This document shows positions 1-9,557 of a stretch of 27,335 nucleotides of DNA, in pieces. The DNA is from a virus, in IMG/VR virus record IMGVR_UViG_3300020197_000123, positions 1 through 27,335 of that record, one strand, 5' to 3'. Each line of letters starts with the position of its first letter. The stretch's first letter is position 1. The position numbers were made by a program, and so were the translations under genes. The notes beneath the pieces are model-generated. The model saw only the letters and a list, made by a program, of their open reading frames with translations, was not told where the DNA came from and did no database searches.

Positions 1-1219
1 CGTCACCGCCGCCACCACCGCCACCACCAACGCTTGTAAATGCGACATTAATGATTCCAGAATTATTTGAAGTAGAAACAGTGACTGTTGCAGTATTGAC
101 AAAGTTGATCGTGCTACCTGTGATTGATCCTGCACTGTTTGCAGTTACAAATACAGAGTTACCAGTTGGACCTTGTGGACCTTGTGGTCCTTGAGGACCA
201 GTTGCACCAGTGGCACCAGTGGCACCTTGTGAACCAGTTGGTCCTTGAGGACCAGTTGCACCAGTGGCACCTTGTGAACCAGTTGGTCCTTGAGGACCAA
301 CATCACCTTGTGGACCTTGAGGTCCTTGAGAACCAGTGGCACCAGTGGCACCCTGTGATCCAGTTGGTCCTTGAGGACCAGTTGCACCAGTGGCACCTTG
401 TGAACCAGTTGGTCCTTGTGGACCTTGTGGTCCTTGTGGTCCTACTGGTCCTAATACAGCTGGATTGGATGTATTTGCTTCAAAATAAAATACAGTATTT
501 GAAGAACCAGATCCTGCAGCAGAACGAACATTAACGGAAGCAGAATTTGCGACTGTAATAATTGTATTATCAAATGTAGCGTTTGTGTTTGCGTGAATTA
601 CCCTAGCTGAATTTGCTGCATTATTCGCTTGTCCATAAGCATTTAGAGCAACTGTAGTGGCGCTTCCACCAGTTCCCGCTGCAGCGTTCGCTGTGCTATA
701 TGCATTATTTGCAGTAGTACGAGCAGTATTTGCTTGTTCATACGAATCGTTTGCCGTACCACGCGCCGTATTCGCCTGTGCATATGCAGCATTTGCCTGA
801 ACATAAGCAGCATTTGCTTGTGTATATGCAAATAATGCAGAATCAAATGAATAGAAAGTAGAACCGTTATCGCTCCAACCCCACTTGTCTGTTGTTTCAT
901 TCCAACGCAAGAAAGTGTCAGTAGATGTTCCACGATTGACTGTAATGCCTGCATCTAAAACTGGAGAAGCTGTAACGTTTGATAGAAGTTTAATATCTGC
1001 ATCTTCAACTGTAAGCACTTCGGTATTCAAAGTTGTTGTGTTACCTTGAACAATTAAATTACCAGAAACAGTTAAGTCTTGAAGGATCAACTTGCCGTTA
1101 TCTTTATAATAATCTGAATTTCGAAGATTATTTCTATCTTGAATCAAATCATTTGTAATTGCACGCCACTCGTTAAATGTGTTAACAAGCTGAATATGTG
1201 TTATATTTGCATTGGCCAT
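1..1219 (-). CDS. Collagen-like tail fibre protein (3' end outside window)
   Basis: An open frame from ATG at 1219 to the left edge gives 406 residues without a stop; the C-terminus lies outside the window. The N-terminus ([18 protein letters not shown]) and the following stretch (about residues 25-70, ending in [11 protein letters not shown]) resemble the virion-anchoring start of marine T4-like phage fibres. About residues 126-185 hold Ala/Asn-rich repeats of the type YxQANAAY, probably a trimeric coiled coil. Residues 257-353 are 32 uninterrupted Gly-X-Y triplets ([12 protein letters not shown]), a collagen-like triple helix. A Ser/Asn/Thr-rich segment follows, then eight glycines in a row at the edge. 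The ATG overlaps the stop of the preceding small gene (TAATG), so translation is probably coupled. The likely role is a trimeric tail fibre or adhesin at the baseplate rim; receptor specificity would be in the missing C-terminus. The fibre class is confident, the exact role inferred. Confidence 0.8.
   Translation of the reverse strand, partial: MANANITHIQLVNTFNEWRAITNDLIQDRNNLRNSDYYKDNGKLILQDLTVSGNLIVQGNTTTLNTEVLTVEDADIKLLSNVTASPVLDAGITVNRGTSTDTFLRWNETTDKWGWSDNGSTFYSFDSALFAYTQANAAYVQANAAYAQANTARGTANDSYEQANTARTTANNAYSTANAAAGTGGSATTVALNAYGQANNAANSARVIHANTNATFDNTIITVANSASVNVRSAAGSGSSNTVFYFEANTSNPAVLGPVGPQGPQGPQGPTGSQGATGATGPQGPTGSQGATGATGSQGPQGPQGDVGPQGPTGSQGATGATGPQGPTGSQGATGATGATGPQGPQGPQGPTGNSVFVTANSAGSITGSTINFVNTATVTVSTSNNSGIINVAFTSVGGGGGGGGD
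161..451 (-). repeat. Collagen-type Gly-X-Y coding repeat
   Basis: On the minus strand this stretch encodes 32 consecutive Gly-X-Y triplets plus a final Gly. At DNA level it is built from near-identical 9-nt units arranged in longer blocks: the protein block [15 protein letters not shown] occurs repeatedly. Such arrays change length by slippage or recombination. Shadow reading frames on both strands here are artefacts of the repeat. Confidence 0.9.
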
Positions 1220-1443
1220 TACTTGCTGCCTCTAGAAAGCATTTCTAAAATTTTTGAAAGATCACCTTTAATAGAGGAGATTTCTTCTTTGAGATTATTT
1301 ATTGAAGAATCTATTTCCCTCTCTCTTTTCATTTTTTCTTGATATATCTGATCTTTTAAAAGAGACTTTTTATTGATATTTAAAATTGCTTGTGAGCGAT
1401 CATCTCTTACTAGATCATCGTTATCCTTAATCTTAATTAACAT
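1219..1443 (-). CDS. Small coiled-coil protein between virion genes
   Basis: A 74-residue protein starting [19 protein letters not shown] place the start at ATG 1443 because a good ribosome site (AGGA, about 7 nt upstream) precedes it and it lies just after the stop of the upstream gene at 1448. The in-frame ATG at 1467 would overlap that gene and lacks such a site. The second half (about residues 35-70) is charged, with hydrophobic heptad positions ([19 protein letters not shown]), and is predicted coiled coil. Similar short proteins with a 'KIKDN..LVRD' start occur beside fibre genes in marine T4-like phages. It may be a fibre-associated structural protein or a trimerisation aid. The function is not known. 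Confidence 0.75.
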   Translation of the reverse strand: MLIKIKDNDDLVRDDRSQAILNINKKSLLKDQIYQEKMKREREIDSSINNLKEEISSIKGDLSKILEMLSRGSK

Positions 1444-1447
1444 ATAA

Positions 1448-4186
1448 TTATCCTGCAGGTGTTGCAATTGCTCTATAATTGCGAACTTGTGGAATAACAG
1501 CTGAACTTCCAGCTGTCATTACAATTTTAATTGCATAATACTTAAACTTACCACCCAGCGGATAAGTTACACCATTTTCTTCATATGAAGCCTTGTTATA
1601 ATCTAAACTTGGTCGATATTCGAGTTCAATCACTTGATTTTGATCTTTAGAGAAATTGTCATTGACTTTATACATCAACTGCCATTTCTTTTCTTCAAAA
1701 GCCTGATTATCGTCAGCTGATTTAATCTTGTAATAAACTACAACATCAGTTTCAACTGGACGATTGCAATCTAGATAAACTCTCAAATCTCCTGCATCAA
1801 ATCCATCTGCAAGTGTAACAGTCTTAGAGACATACTTGGCTTTACAATTACCACCAGAAGTACCATTTTCACCAGCAATCACTGCAGTGGCATTTGCTGT
1901 GGCGCTTGGTTCTGAAAATGTAACTGTTGGTGCTTTGTAGTATCCAGAACCTGGATTATCAACAACAATTACAGACACGTTTCCAGTGTATCCTGTGATA
2001 GGAGAAAGCGCAGCCACATAAGCATTTGCCGTAACACCATCAATACGATCAGGTGCTGAGAACGTCATAGTGATATTTGCAGCATTCGAATGTTGACCAA
2101 GATTTGATAGTGTAATATCAGCAACAGAAATACCTGCATCATTAATCACATACTCAGTAGCAACTGCGCACACACTTTCCATATCGATTGTAGGTGCAAT
2201 GTATGGATCGTTTGTTGTCAAATCAATTTTTACCAATAGTGATTCATTATTACCTGCTACAATTCTTCTTCTACGGAATCCTGTTTTTGTAGAAGTTTGT
2301 AAATCGCCGCCAAAGTCGTAAAATTCATTTTTACGAATTTTCTTCCAATCGCTATCATGAGTTCCGTCGATAGTGGTTGATTTGAAAGAATAGTCAATAG
2401 ACGTTGGTTTAAAGTTGAAATCACTCGAATGAATTAGCAATGAGTCGACATTAATATTAGAAAGAATATTATCTGTCATAAACACAATGCTGTTGGAAGT
2501 TGAGCCAGCCCAGTTATTATAACGAACTCTAAACATCAAATCTTCATTTGGAATTGGAGTCCAGTTCGAAGCATTTTGGGCTTTAAAGAACTGTCCAATA
2601 TATGGCTGTTCTGAAACTCTTCTCGGTGGCGTTGTGCCGAGAATATCACCACCAATTTCCGCAACAAATAAATTATAATCTGGAGAAGATGTGGTTACAG
2701 TGATTGCATATTCCTTTGAAGGTTTTACAATTACTGGTGGCGAGAATTTAAACGTTGTAAAATCAGATTCAGCATATGGAATTGTAGATGTTTTCACATC
2801 TTTTGCATCTACCATGCTTTGACCAAGAATTCGAGTTGTTGGCAATCCATTTTCAAACTCATTAATTGTTACCATGATAGGTAATTCTAAGTCGCCGCTC
2901 GTTGGTTTAGCCGAGAAGTATAGATCAACTGATGAGATTTGTAATGCAGTCAATGGCGCAGAAACACCATTTGTATGCGTATTTTGAGTTGCTGGAGTGA
3001 AGAATGATTGAGACAGTGGGAAAAATTTACGATTATTTGTAGCAATATCAGGTAACATAGCTGCTACTGGGAAATCACCAGAAATGCGCGGGACTGGCAT
3101 TAATCTTGCAAATCCGCTATTTGGACCAGCACCATAATCATTCACAGCGCGCATCGTATAATTTTCTGATGTGCTAGTTGCTGCATCAGTAACTGTAAAT
3201 GGAAGAATGCCTGTTGGGAAAGAAGCACCATTAGTTTCTGGGACATTAAACATACCAGCAATTCCACCATAATCGTCAACCTCATGATCACCGTAAGAGT
3301 ATCTTGAATTTGAAGATACACCAACGTTTGCACTAAGTGTAATCATAAATCCATTAGCGGAAACTGCATTGATTGTTCTTTGAGCTGTCACGCCTGCACC
3401 TGCAGCAATTCTAAATGTATTACCTACAGCAGACGCTAAATTGCCAGATACATGAATCACATTTGTATCATTTGCAGCGGTATATGAAACTACGCCAGAA
3501 TAATGCTCATGAGAACTTACTGTTGCAGTTTTACCAGAACTCCAGCCAACACTATAAACATTTGATCCGACTGGGAATGCATTTGCTACTGTTTGATTTG
3601 GACTTACATTCAAACGAATATTTTGATTATCTCTTAAGAAGATAATTGAATTTGGACTAAACTTTCTAAATGAACCATCAACAGGTTTAATTGCCATATA
3701 AGCATGTGAAGTGCTTGTATTTTGATAACGTTCAACAATACCAGCAAATGTAATTTTTCCACCAATTTTGTCAGATGCAGTTTGATAAACAACATCTTGC
3801 TCGATTACAGTTGTTGATGATAATGTATTTCCTGCAAAAGGAGCTACATTTACGTTGATAAAATTTTCGTTTAGATAAACAAAATTGTTAGATGATGAGA
3901 TTACTTTCGCAAATGCATTTGTCGTTGTATTAATAATAGACTCATCGTTCCAAAACGATGTATAACCTTCAGGCGACGTAACATTTGTAACAGTGAGTTT
4001 GTTTGCTTTCTGTGTAAATGGTTTGACATCAATTTTGTCAAAGAATACGTTAGCCTTTTTATCTGGGCATAACCCGCGACCAAAGAATGAAACTTCTTGT
4101 GAACGCATAAAACGAGTGAATTGAACTTTTCTCGTAGCATCTTCAGTAATTGAATTTTTAAAGTACTGATCTATTGATTCTGACAT
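1448..4186 (-). CDS. Large virion structural protein (912 aa), DUF4815-neighbour type
   Basis: A 912-residue protein preceded by a strong ribosome site (GAGGA, about 10 nt before ATG). Near the N-terminus, QFTRFMRSQEVSFFGRGL followed by PDKKANVFFDKIDV resembles a segment ('R...V.F...GL.P....YAFFD..DV') that I recall from the C-terminal part of large DUF4815 virion proteins of marine T4-like phages. Here it is a separate gene directly after the DUF4815 gene. The rest is Thr/Ser/Asn-rich and beta-type with no catalytic motif, as expected for a baseplate-periphery or fibre-attachment protein. Residues about 735-775 (PGSGYYKAPTVTF) carry a small Gly-Tyr beta module also present in three neighbouring genes. 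The C-terminal 170 residues include YLDCNRPVETDVVVYYKIKS. A structural role is confident; the precise location in the virion is inferred. Confidence 0.75.
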   Translation of the reverse strand: MSESIDQYFKNSITEDATRKVQFTRFMRSQEVSFFGRGLCPDKKANVFFDKIDVKPFTQKANKLTVTNVTSPEGYTSFWNDESIINTTTNAFAKVISSSNNFVYLNENFINVNVAPFAGNTLSSTTVIEQDVVYQTASDKIGGKITFAGIVERYQNTSTSHAYMAIKPVDGSFRKFSPNSIIFLRDNQNIRLNVSPNQTVANAFPVGSNVYSVGWSSGKTATVSSHEHYSGVVSYTAANDTNVIHVSGNLASAVGNTFRIAAGAGVTAQRTINAVSANGFMITLSANVGVSSNSRYSYGDHEVDDYGGIAGMFNVPETNGASFPTGILPFTVTDAATSTSENYTMRAVNDYGAGPNSGFARLMPVPRISGDFPVAAMLPDIATNNRKFFPLSQSFFTPATQNTHTNGVSAPLTALQISSVDLYFSAKPTSGDLELPIMVTINEFENGLPTTRILGQSMVDAKDVKTSTIPYAESDFTTFKFSPPVIVKPSKEYAITVTTSSPDYNLFVAEIGGDILGTTPPRRVSEQPYIGQFFKAQNASNWTPIPNEDLMFRVRYNNWAGSTSNSIVFMTDNILSNINVDSLLIHSSDFNFKPTSIDYSFKSTTIDGTHDSDWKKIRKNEFYDFGGDLQTSTKTGFRRRRIVAGNNESLLVKIDLTTNDPYIAPTIDMESVCAVATEYVINDAGISVADITLSNLGQHSNAANITMTFSAPDRIDGVTANAYVAALSPITGYTGNVSVIVVDNPGSGYYKAPTVTFSEPSATANATAVIAGENGTSGGNCKAKYVSKTVTLADGFDAGDLRVYLDCNRPVETDVVVYYKIKSADDNQAFEEKKWQLMYKVNDNFSKDQNQVIELEYRPSLDYNKASYEENGVTYPLGGKFKYYAIKIVMTAGSSAVIPQVRNYRAIATPAG

Positions 4187-4206
4187 AGTATCAAATCCTC
4201 GTTATT

Positions 4207-7200
4207 TTAAAATACTTCCATATTGGTAAATTCGGCATCCAAGTTAAAATCACCTGCGCTTCCACCACTTGTGCCTGTATCACTTGGAGTTGCAAACACT
4301 TCTGGTGTGTAAACTGGAGCAGAATACCAGGTATCAACAACTGCAACTTGCGGCGCTGCACCAACAATATCAGGTGGAATTTCAACCAATGGTGGCGGAA
4401 ATATCTCAGCAAAATTAATTGTAAGCGCACCGCCCAATGTTAATCCAAAATTAATTGGCGATGGAGTTGGTGGTGGCGATGCAGGAACTGGTGGTGAAGG
4501 TAAGACCAAAAATTCACCAACTTCGAATGGATCGGGATGTGGCATAGCTCTCATAATTGATCGTGGTTCAAATGGTTCTGGACGATCTATTGGCGGTGGT
4601 GCCACATATACTGGTGGTGGAGGTGGTATAAATGGAGGAGGCACATATGGCGGAGGCGGTGGAATAACAGGTTCAACAGGAGCCTGAGCCAATGGTGGCG
4701 GAGGAGGTGGAGGTGCTGGTGGTGTTACAGGAACTTCAATGGGTGGTGGAGGAGGCGGTACATAAGGAGGAGCCGCTGGCGCACCAGCTACTGGTAATGG
4801 CAACACAGGTGTTGGTGATATTAACACAGGTGGTATGATAACAGAGAAATAATTATCTGATGACGGAACTAGTGTCAACCATCCATCAAACTTAGCCGCC
4901 AAAACTGGAGGAATAACTGCAGTATTTTTTGTTGCTGCTGTTTGATTGTTAATGATAATTTCTTCTGATGGAATTGTCCACATGGTTTTTCTTGCATGTG
5001 TTGGATCATTTGGTTTAAGATATATTCGATCGTATGGAATCATATTAATATTTGTTGTTTTTCCATATGGCTTCAATACACCCTTTTCAATAGAGCACTT
5101 AAAGTCTGGGCTAGTTGTATCACCAACAGAGAATCCACTGAAATTGTCGACAACCATGCCATATTTTTCTTTCTGTGTAGCGTTATCTTCATAGAACAAC
5201 GTTGAATCTTTTGCTTTTGTTTCTGCTAAAGACAATGCAGAATAATACTCTACATTCTTAATTCTTTGTTCTAGTTTACCAATATCACGCATTGTGTAGC
5301 GACGATGATCCATTGCTTTTACAGTAATATCTCTTGGAGAATTAGTATAAGCAGGAATATCAAGCATGAATAATGTCATTGCATCAGAAAGATCTGCTGG
5401 ATATTTTGGATTCTTATCTGGAATTCCATTGATCAATTTTAATTCTTTTGATGCAGTAACTACAATTTTATCCTTTCTTGGAATATAGTATTGATATGTC
5501 ATTTCCATTGATTGATATGGAAGCGGAATACGTGATCCGAAGAAAGTATTTGCAGTTGTTCCCAATGTTCTTGTTGGACGGAAATCAATACTATCACGCA
5601 ATGGATATGATGTTCCATCGCTAGATTTAAATATTGGAATTTCTCCGTTTTCATACTGCGCTGCTGGATAAGAATCTACGTTAAAATAACCAGCAGTTGT
5701 TGCATGCTCATAGTATTCTAGAATTGCAACTGTTTGTCCACGTGGAGGATTTCTACCAGCCTTTAAAACAAGTTTAGAGTGATCGTAGTATTCTGGTGTT
5801 TGACCTGGATCCAAATAGAAACTTGATGTCACATCAATAACATTTGTTGTATTCGGAGCATAAGAAATGCTACCAGAATCATATACTTTTACAAGTTTAT
5901 AAACATCAGGAATAAACAATGAAGTGTTTCCACCAGGTGTTGTATTAATTACTGATGGATCTGTAAACCACACACGACCATTTGCAGTGTCAAAATAAAC
6001 ACTAGTGCATCCACTGACTGATGTTGCTTGACCACCTGTATAATTTGCAGTTGCTGTTAAAGTTGTATTAGCAACATTACCTTTCTTTGTTTTTAGGCGT
6101 CGATTATGATCTTCAGAATTGTCCATCTTAACACGAACATACACATCAGCGGTAAACGATCCGTTGAGACCAGAATTGATTGTTAGACCAGTGCTTGATG
6201 TTCTTGTGATGCTTGATGGAGTAATAATGTCACCAACTGCAACTGACGTTGCATTACCACTATAAGCTGTTGCTGTACCGAGCGAACGAATCGCGATAAT
6301 GAAGTTTTGATTAATAAGTGCAGAAGAAATTGTGCTTCCATCTGATCCATAATCAAGCACCTCATTATTTGTTAAGGTAAGTGATAGAATTCCGCCAGCA
6401 TTAAATGATTGTGTACTGAAAAACCTACTTGTTACATAATCAGCATTGTCAATTGTGCTGTTTGCGATCTGCGCTTCTGGTAATTTAAAGATTAAGATTC
6501 TGCGATTTGTATCGTACACAATCGTGCCACCAGCAGTATCTTTACTATTATTCGATACATTCATAGAGAAATTAAATGCAGCCTTAGAAGATACTACATC
6601 TACGAGCGAATCAATATCCTTTGTGCTATAAAGTAGAGCAAATGTTTGACCAGTACCAATCAAACCACTAAATGGAAGATCAACCACACCAATTCTTGTT
6701 GTTGAATTGTAGGCTACAATTTTACGCACATCACCTGCAGAAGCACCAGAAGTAATTCTAACAGAAACATTAGTATATGCACCACTTAAATTTGAGTAGT
6801 TAACAGGAAAATTAATGGCAAGTGTATTTGCACCAGTTGATCCTGCTGTTACTGTGTTTGATTCAAGAGCAACGTCGCTCAAATAAACAATATATTCTGT
6901 TCCAGCATTACGTGTGATATGCTTTAACTTAGCACTGCCCATGTAGGTAGCATTGTAAGTAATCGAATTTGTTGTATTGATGCTATTTTTTGGAACACAA
7001 TGCAACTCTAATGTTGGAAGGCTAGAAGTATTTGCGAATCCATTTGCAGAACCTACAATGGAATTTGCATATAGATAATTTCCATATTCAAGAGATAGGT
7101 CAAAGTCAGTAGATGTTTGCTTGGTTCTCGCCTTTAATCCTTCGATTCTTTGCGGACCAATGGCTTCGTATTCGAATCCTTTGACATATGCTTTGCCAGG

Positions 7201-8148
7201 TTCAATAACAGCAACATACTTTTCTGTATTTGCAGTGTTTGCTTCTAGCGATAATTTAAATGGAGAAACTGTATAGTCACCAGACTCATCATAGGTACGG
7301 CGAGCAAGAGTTTTCTCAAGTTCAGTATATATTGGGTACTTAACTTGTTTGGTGATTACTCCATTTTCGATACGAAGAAGTTCAAAGAACTTTGTATCGT
7401 CTGAAGAATTCAACGCTCTCTTTGATAATTCTAATTTAAATTGATAACGATGCGCGCCTGGAGCTTGATAGTTAAATGAAGCCTGTGCTGGATCTAGAAG
7501 ATTCGCATCTGCGCTCTCATCAACAATCTTTTCTACAATTTGTAAACCAACTTTATATGATGGAGTATTTCCATATGCATCGAGCACAATTGACTGTTCT
7601 GCTACTTGAACAAAGAATCCATCAACATAGAATACTCCAGGTTGAATAGAAGCAACTGAGCCGAATCCAGTTGCAGCTGATGCCAAAAGTTTGGCTTCAT
7701 CACCGCCTGATTCTGCATTAGAGATAACTTCATTATTTGAGAATATTGTTCCTCTCAAATACTTTAACATAAGCGTTGGAAAAGTTTGAGATTCGTCCGA
7801 GGCAACAACTTTAGCTCGAATTTTAGAAGTGCCAGAAACGTTGCGAACGATTGCACTATCAAAATCTTCCACATCAACGTCAGAACCATTGTAAGAAGTC
7901 TGCAATTTAATATAAGGAACCTTCAAATCATAAGTGATTTGACCGCCATAAACTGGTGAACCATTTTGAAAGATATGATCGCCAAACTGTTTAATTTGAT
8001 TTTGAATAATACTTTGAATTTGCGTAAGTTCACGAGCCTGAACTGCATATCCAGGACGAAATAAAATACGCATGTAATTTTCTTCTTTGGCTCCATTGGA
8101 GGCTTGGAAGTCGTCGTAAAATGGCTCTACATTAAAATCTGTTGACAT
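4207..8148 (-). CDS. DUF4815-containing virion protein with proline-rich C-terminus (1313 aa)
   Basis: The N-terminus (MSTDFNVEPFYDDF, then NYMRILFRPGYAVQARELTQ and an IQNQIKQFGDHIFQNG segment) is the signature of the DUF4815 family of marine T4-like phage virion proteins. These are large proteins expressed with the baseplate genes. AGGA lies 9 nt before the ATG. Residues 1 to about 1100 are mostly beta-rich with many Asn/Thr/Ser. Around residues 960-1000 a short helical region (MRDIGKLEQRIKNVEYYSAL) probably forms a trimeric coiled coil. About residues 1105-1232 are extremely proline-rich, with runs of six and seven prolines, then an acidic Gly/Ser tail ends in MEVF. It is probably a baseplate or fibre-network component. 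The polyproline part may be an extended spacer or a protein-binding arm. Confidence 0.8.
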   Translation of the reverse strand: MSTDFNVEPFYDDFQASNGAKEENYMRILFRPGYAVQARELTQIQSIIQNQIKQFGDHIFQNGSPVYGGQITYDLKVPYIKLQTSYNGSDVDVEDFDSAIVRNVSGTSKIRAKVVASDESQTFPTLMLKYLRGTIFSNNEVISNAESGGDEAKLLASAATGFGSVASIQPGVFYVDGFFVQVAEQSIVLDAYGNTPSYKVGLQIVEKIVDESADANLLDPAQASFNYQAPGAHRYQFKLELSKRALNSSDDTKFFELLRIENGVITKQVKYPIYTELEKTLARRTYDESGDYTVSPFKLSLEANTANTEKYVAVIEPGKAYVKGFEYEAIGPQRIEGLKARTKQTSTDFDLSLEYGNYLYANSIVGSANGFANTSSLPTLELHCVPKNSINTTNSITYNATYMGSAKLKHITRNAGTEYIVYLSDVALESNTVTAGSTGANTLAINFPVNYSNLSGAYTNVSVRITSGASAGDVRKIVAYNSTTRIGVVDLPFSGLIGTGQTFALLYSTKDIDSLVDVVSSKAAFNFSMNVSNNSKDTAGGTIVYDTNRRILIFKLPEAQIANSTIDNADYVTSRFFSTQSFNAGGILSLTLTNNEVLDYGSDGSTISSALINQNFIIAIRSLGTATAYSGNATSVAVGDIITPSSITRTSSTGLTINSGLNGSFTADVYVRVKMDNSEDHNRRLKTKKGNVANTTLTATANYTGGQATSVSGCTSVYFDTANGRVWFTDPSVINTTPGGNTSLFIPDVYKLVKVYDSGSISYAPNTTNVIDVTSSFYLDPGQTPEYYDHSKLVLKAGRNPPRGQTVAILEYYEHATTAGYFNVDSYPAAQYENGEIPIFKSSDGTSYPLRDSIDFRPTRTLGTTANTFFGSRIPLPYQSMEMTYQYYIPRKDKIVVTASKELKLINGIPDKNPKYPADLSDAMTLFMLDIPAYTNSPRDITVKAMDHRRYTMRDIGKLEQRIKNVEYYSALSLAETKAKDSTLFYEDNATQKEKYGMVVDNFSGFSVGDTTSPDFKCSIEKGVLKPYGKTTNINMIPYDRIYLKPNDPTHARKTMWTIPSEEIIINNQTAATKNTAVIPPVLAAKFDGWLTLVPSSDNYFSVIIPPVLISPTPVLPLPVAGAPAAPPYVPPPPPPIEVPVTPPAPPPPPPPLAQAPVEPVIPPPPPYVPPPFIPPPPPVYVAPPPIDRPEPFEPRSIMRAMPHPDPFEVGEFLVLPSPPVPASPPPTPSPINFGLTLGGALTINFAEIFPPPLVEIPPDIVGAAPQVAVVDTWYSAPVYTPEVFATPSDTGTSGGSAGDFNLDAEFTNMEVF
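4450..4836 (-). repeat. Low-complexity polyproline-coding stretch
   Basis: The plus strand is dominated by GGTGG/GGAGG runs; read on the minus strand they give CCA/CCT/CCG proline codons with interspersed Val, Tyr, Ala, Ile. Runs of up to seven prolines occur, and a 'PPPPxVxPP' pattern recurs. The repeat is imperfect at DNA level. Confidence 0.8.
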
Positions 8149-8159
8149 GAGTTATATTC

Positions 8160-9548
8160 CTAAAACTTTAATACAATCTTAAATTGTTGATGCTCGTCTG
8201 GATCTCGGTTGATTGCAGATGAATTCTGAATATATAAAAGTTCTCCAGAATACAACTTCAATCCAGGATCAATCGAAGAAATTACCGTCGCTGACGCCCC
8301 AGAATTAGCTCCTGTAATAGAGAATGAATTTGCTACATTAACTGTACCGTCATTAACGATATTATTAACATATAACGTGTCATTCACACTATCATAAAAG
8401 TCTACCAATGCCGTTAAATTGGCAGAAGATAGATTTGCACCAACAAAAACACTTTCTCTATGCACGAATGTTCCAGTTGGGATGACCAGAGAATATTTAG
8501 TTGTCGTTCTATAGACTGAAGCCAGTGCTGTGGTATTACCACTCACTTTTGGGTCTTTTAAAAGACCGATTTGTCTAAACTGGGTTCCACCACCGCCTTG
8601 CGTAGGAATCTGGTCGTTTTCATCGCCCTCAATCGCCACACTTATCATTAAGGTGGAGGCTCCTAATTCGCTTGCCACATTAGAACCATGACCGCCTGGA
8701 GGACCGATAACTGCAATCAAATTAGCATTTGCAGTTCCGACGATCTTATTTTCATCGACCAGAGTAATTGTCGCTCGGGTATAGTTATTACCACCAGAAA
8801 TTACGGTATAACCAACGATATTTCCACCGTTTACGCCTGTAGAGTACGCATTAACACGAATGTTCGCACCAGTGCCGTCGCCCTTAACTGAAACAATGTT
8901 TAAAAAATTGTTGCTAACGTTTGCATTGAATCCAGCACCAGAATTTACAATCTTTACGATATCGATTCGACCATCCACTGCACTAGATGCAACGTCATTC
9001 TCGACCACTATAGGCATATATGTTGTAGTAAAGAACTTTTCTTTCAAGCCAGGAGGGATCTTGTACAAATACTTCCATCTGTAGCCATCAGCGGTCTCAA
9101 TGTATGGATTTTCTGGCAGTTGACCACCAAGATCGATCTCTGGCATAACAGTGGAATTTGCGTTTGAATTGTTAAACAAACACTTGAAGATTTGATCCTT
9201 GGCGTTGCGTACATAAAACTTATTATCATACGCAATGTTCGATGTATTTGCTTTGACGAATAAATCTAGATTTTGCGTATATTCTATATATTGAGTCCCG
9301 CTTGTCCAATCTACTCGAGGGATTACTAGATTCATATCGGCTGCAGTAACTCTTTTCATAGCAACCATATCATCCCATACATTAAAAAATGTATTGGTAG
9401 ATTCTATTGGAGTTGGCGTTGTATCGCCATTAGCCCAAGATTGGGGTCTTCCAATGGTCAAATATAGTTTAGCAAGAGTTGAAGAAATGTAGTACTCAAA
9501 TGCTCGAGCGTTTAAAATACCAAAATTTCGTGTAAATAAAGATGACAT
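8160..9548 (-). CDS. gp8: Baseplate wedge protein gp8
   Basis: 462 residues (T4 gp8 is 334). The alignment with T4 gp8 is visible by eye. IGRPQSWANG matches FGRSEPWSSN. VWDDMVAMKRVTAADMNLVI is followed by PRVDW, matching the T4 'MW..M.GTVKV..S..DAVIPRRDW' block. DGYRWKYLYKIPP matches DGYVWEYLFEIPP. FRQIGLLKDPK matches FRQISIITNP, and SGELLYIQN near the C-terminus matches SGEMIYMEN. gp8 dimers bind the gp6/gp7 wedge. The extra length is mostly about residues 193-284, a Gly/Asn-rich beta insertion (NSGAGFN, SGGNNYTRA) of the same type as in neighbouring genes. A GAGGA ribosome site overlaps the stop of the upstream gene, so the two are probably translationally coupled. Confidence 0.9.
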   Translation of the reverse strand: MSSLFTRNFGILNARAFEYYISSTLAKLYLTIGRPQSWANGDTTPTPIESTNTFFNVWDDMVAMKRVTAADMNLVIPRVDWTSGTQYIEYTQNLDLFVKANTSNIAYDNKFYVRNAKDQIFKCLFNNSNANSTVMPEIDLGGQLPENPYIETADGYRWKYLYKIPPGLKEKFFTTTYMPIVVENDVASSAVDGRIDIVKIVNSGAGFNANVSNNFLNIVSVKGDGTGANIRVNAYSTGVNGGNIVGYTVISGGNNYTRATITLVDENKIVGTANANLIAVIGPPGGHGSNVASELGASTLMISVAIEGDENDQIPTQGGGGTQFRQIGLLKDPKVSGNTTALASVYRTTTKYSLVIPTGTFVHRESVFVGANLSSANLTALVDFYDSVNDTLYVNNIVNDGTVNVANSFSITGANSGASATVISSIDPGLKLYSGELLYIQNSSAINRDPDEHQQFKIVLKF

Positions 9549-9557
9549 GTTAGGTCC

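Noticed and set aside
124-534. Plus-strand open frame of 136 codons opposite the collagen-like repeat
   Set aside because: It is a shadow of the Gly-X-Y repeat: low-complexity Leu/Gln/Val-rich, with no ribosome site. The minus-strand frame continues as a good fibre protein from a coupled start. The same holds for the shadow frames at 145-396 and 643-954 on the minus strand.
1296-1303. AATAAATA on the minus strand as a late promoter for the fibre gene
   Set aside because: It lies inside the small coiled-coil gene, encoding Leu-Ile-Asn-Asn. ATAAATA-type heptamers are expected several times by chance in this AT-rich window.
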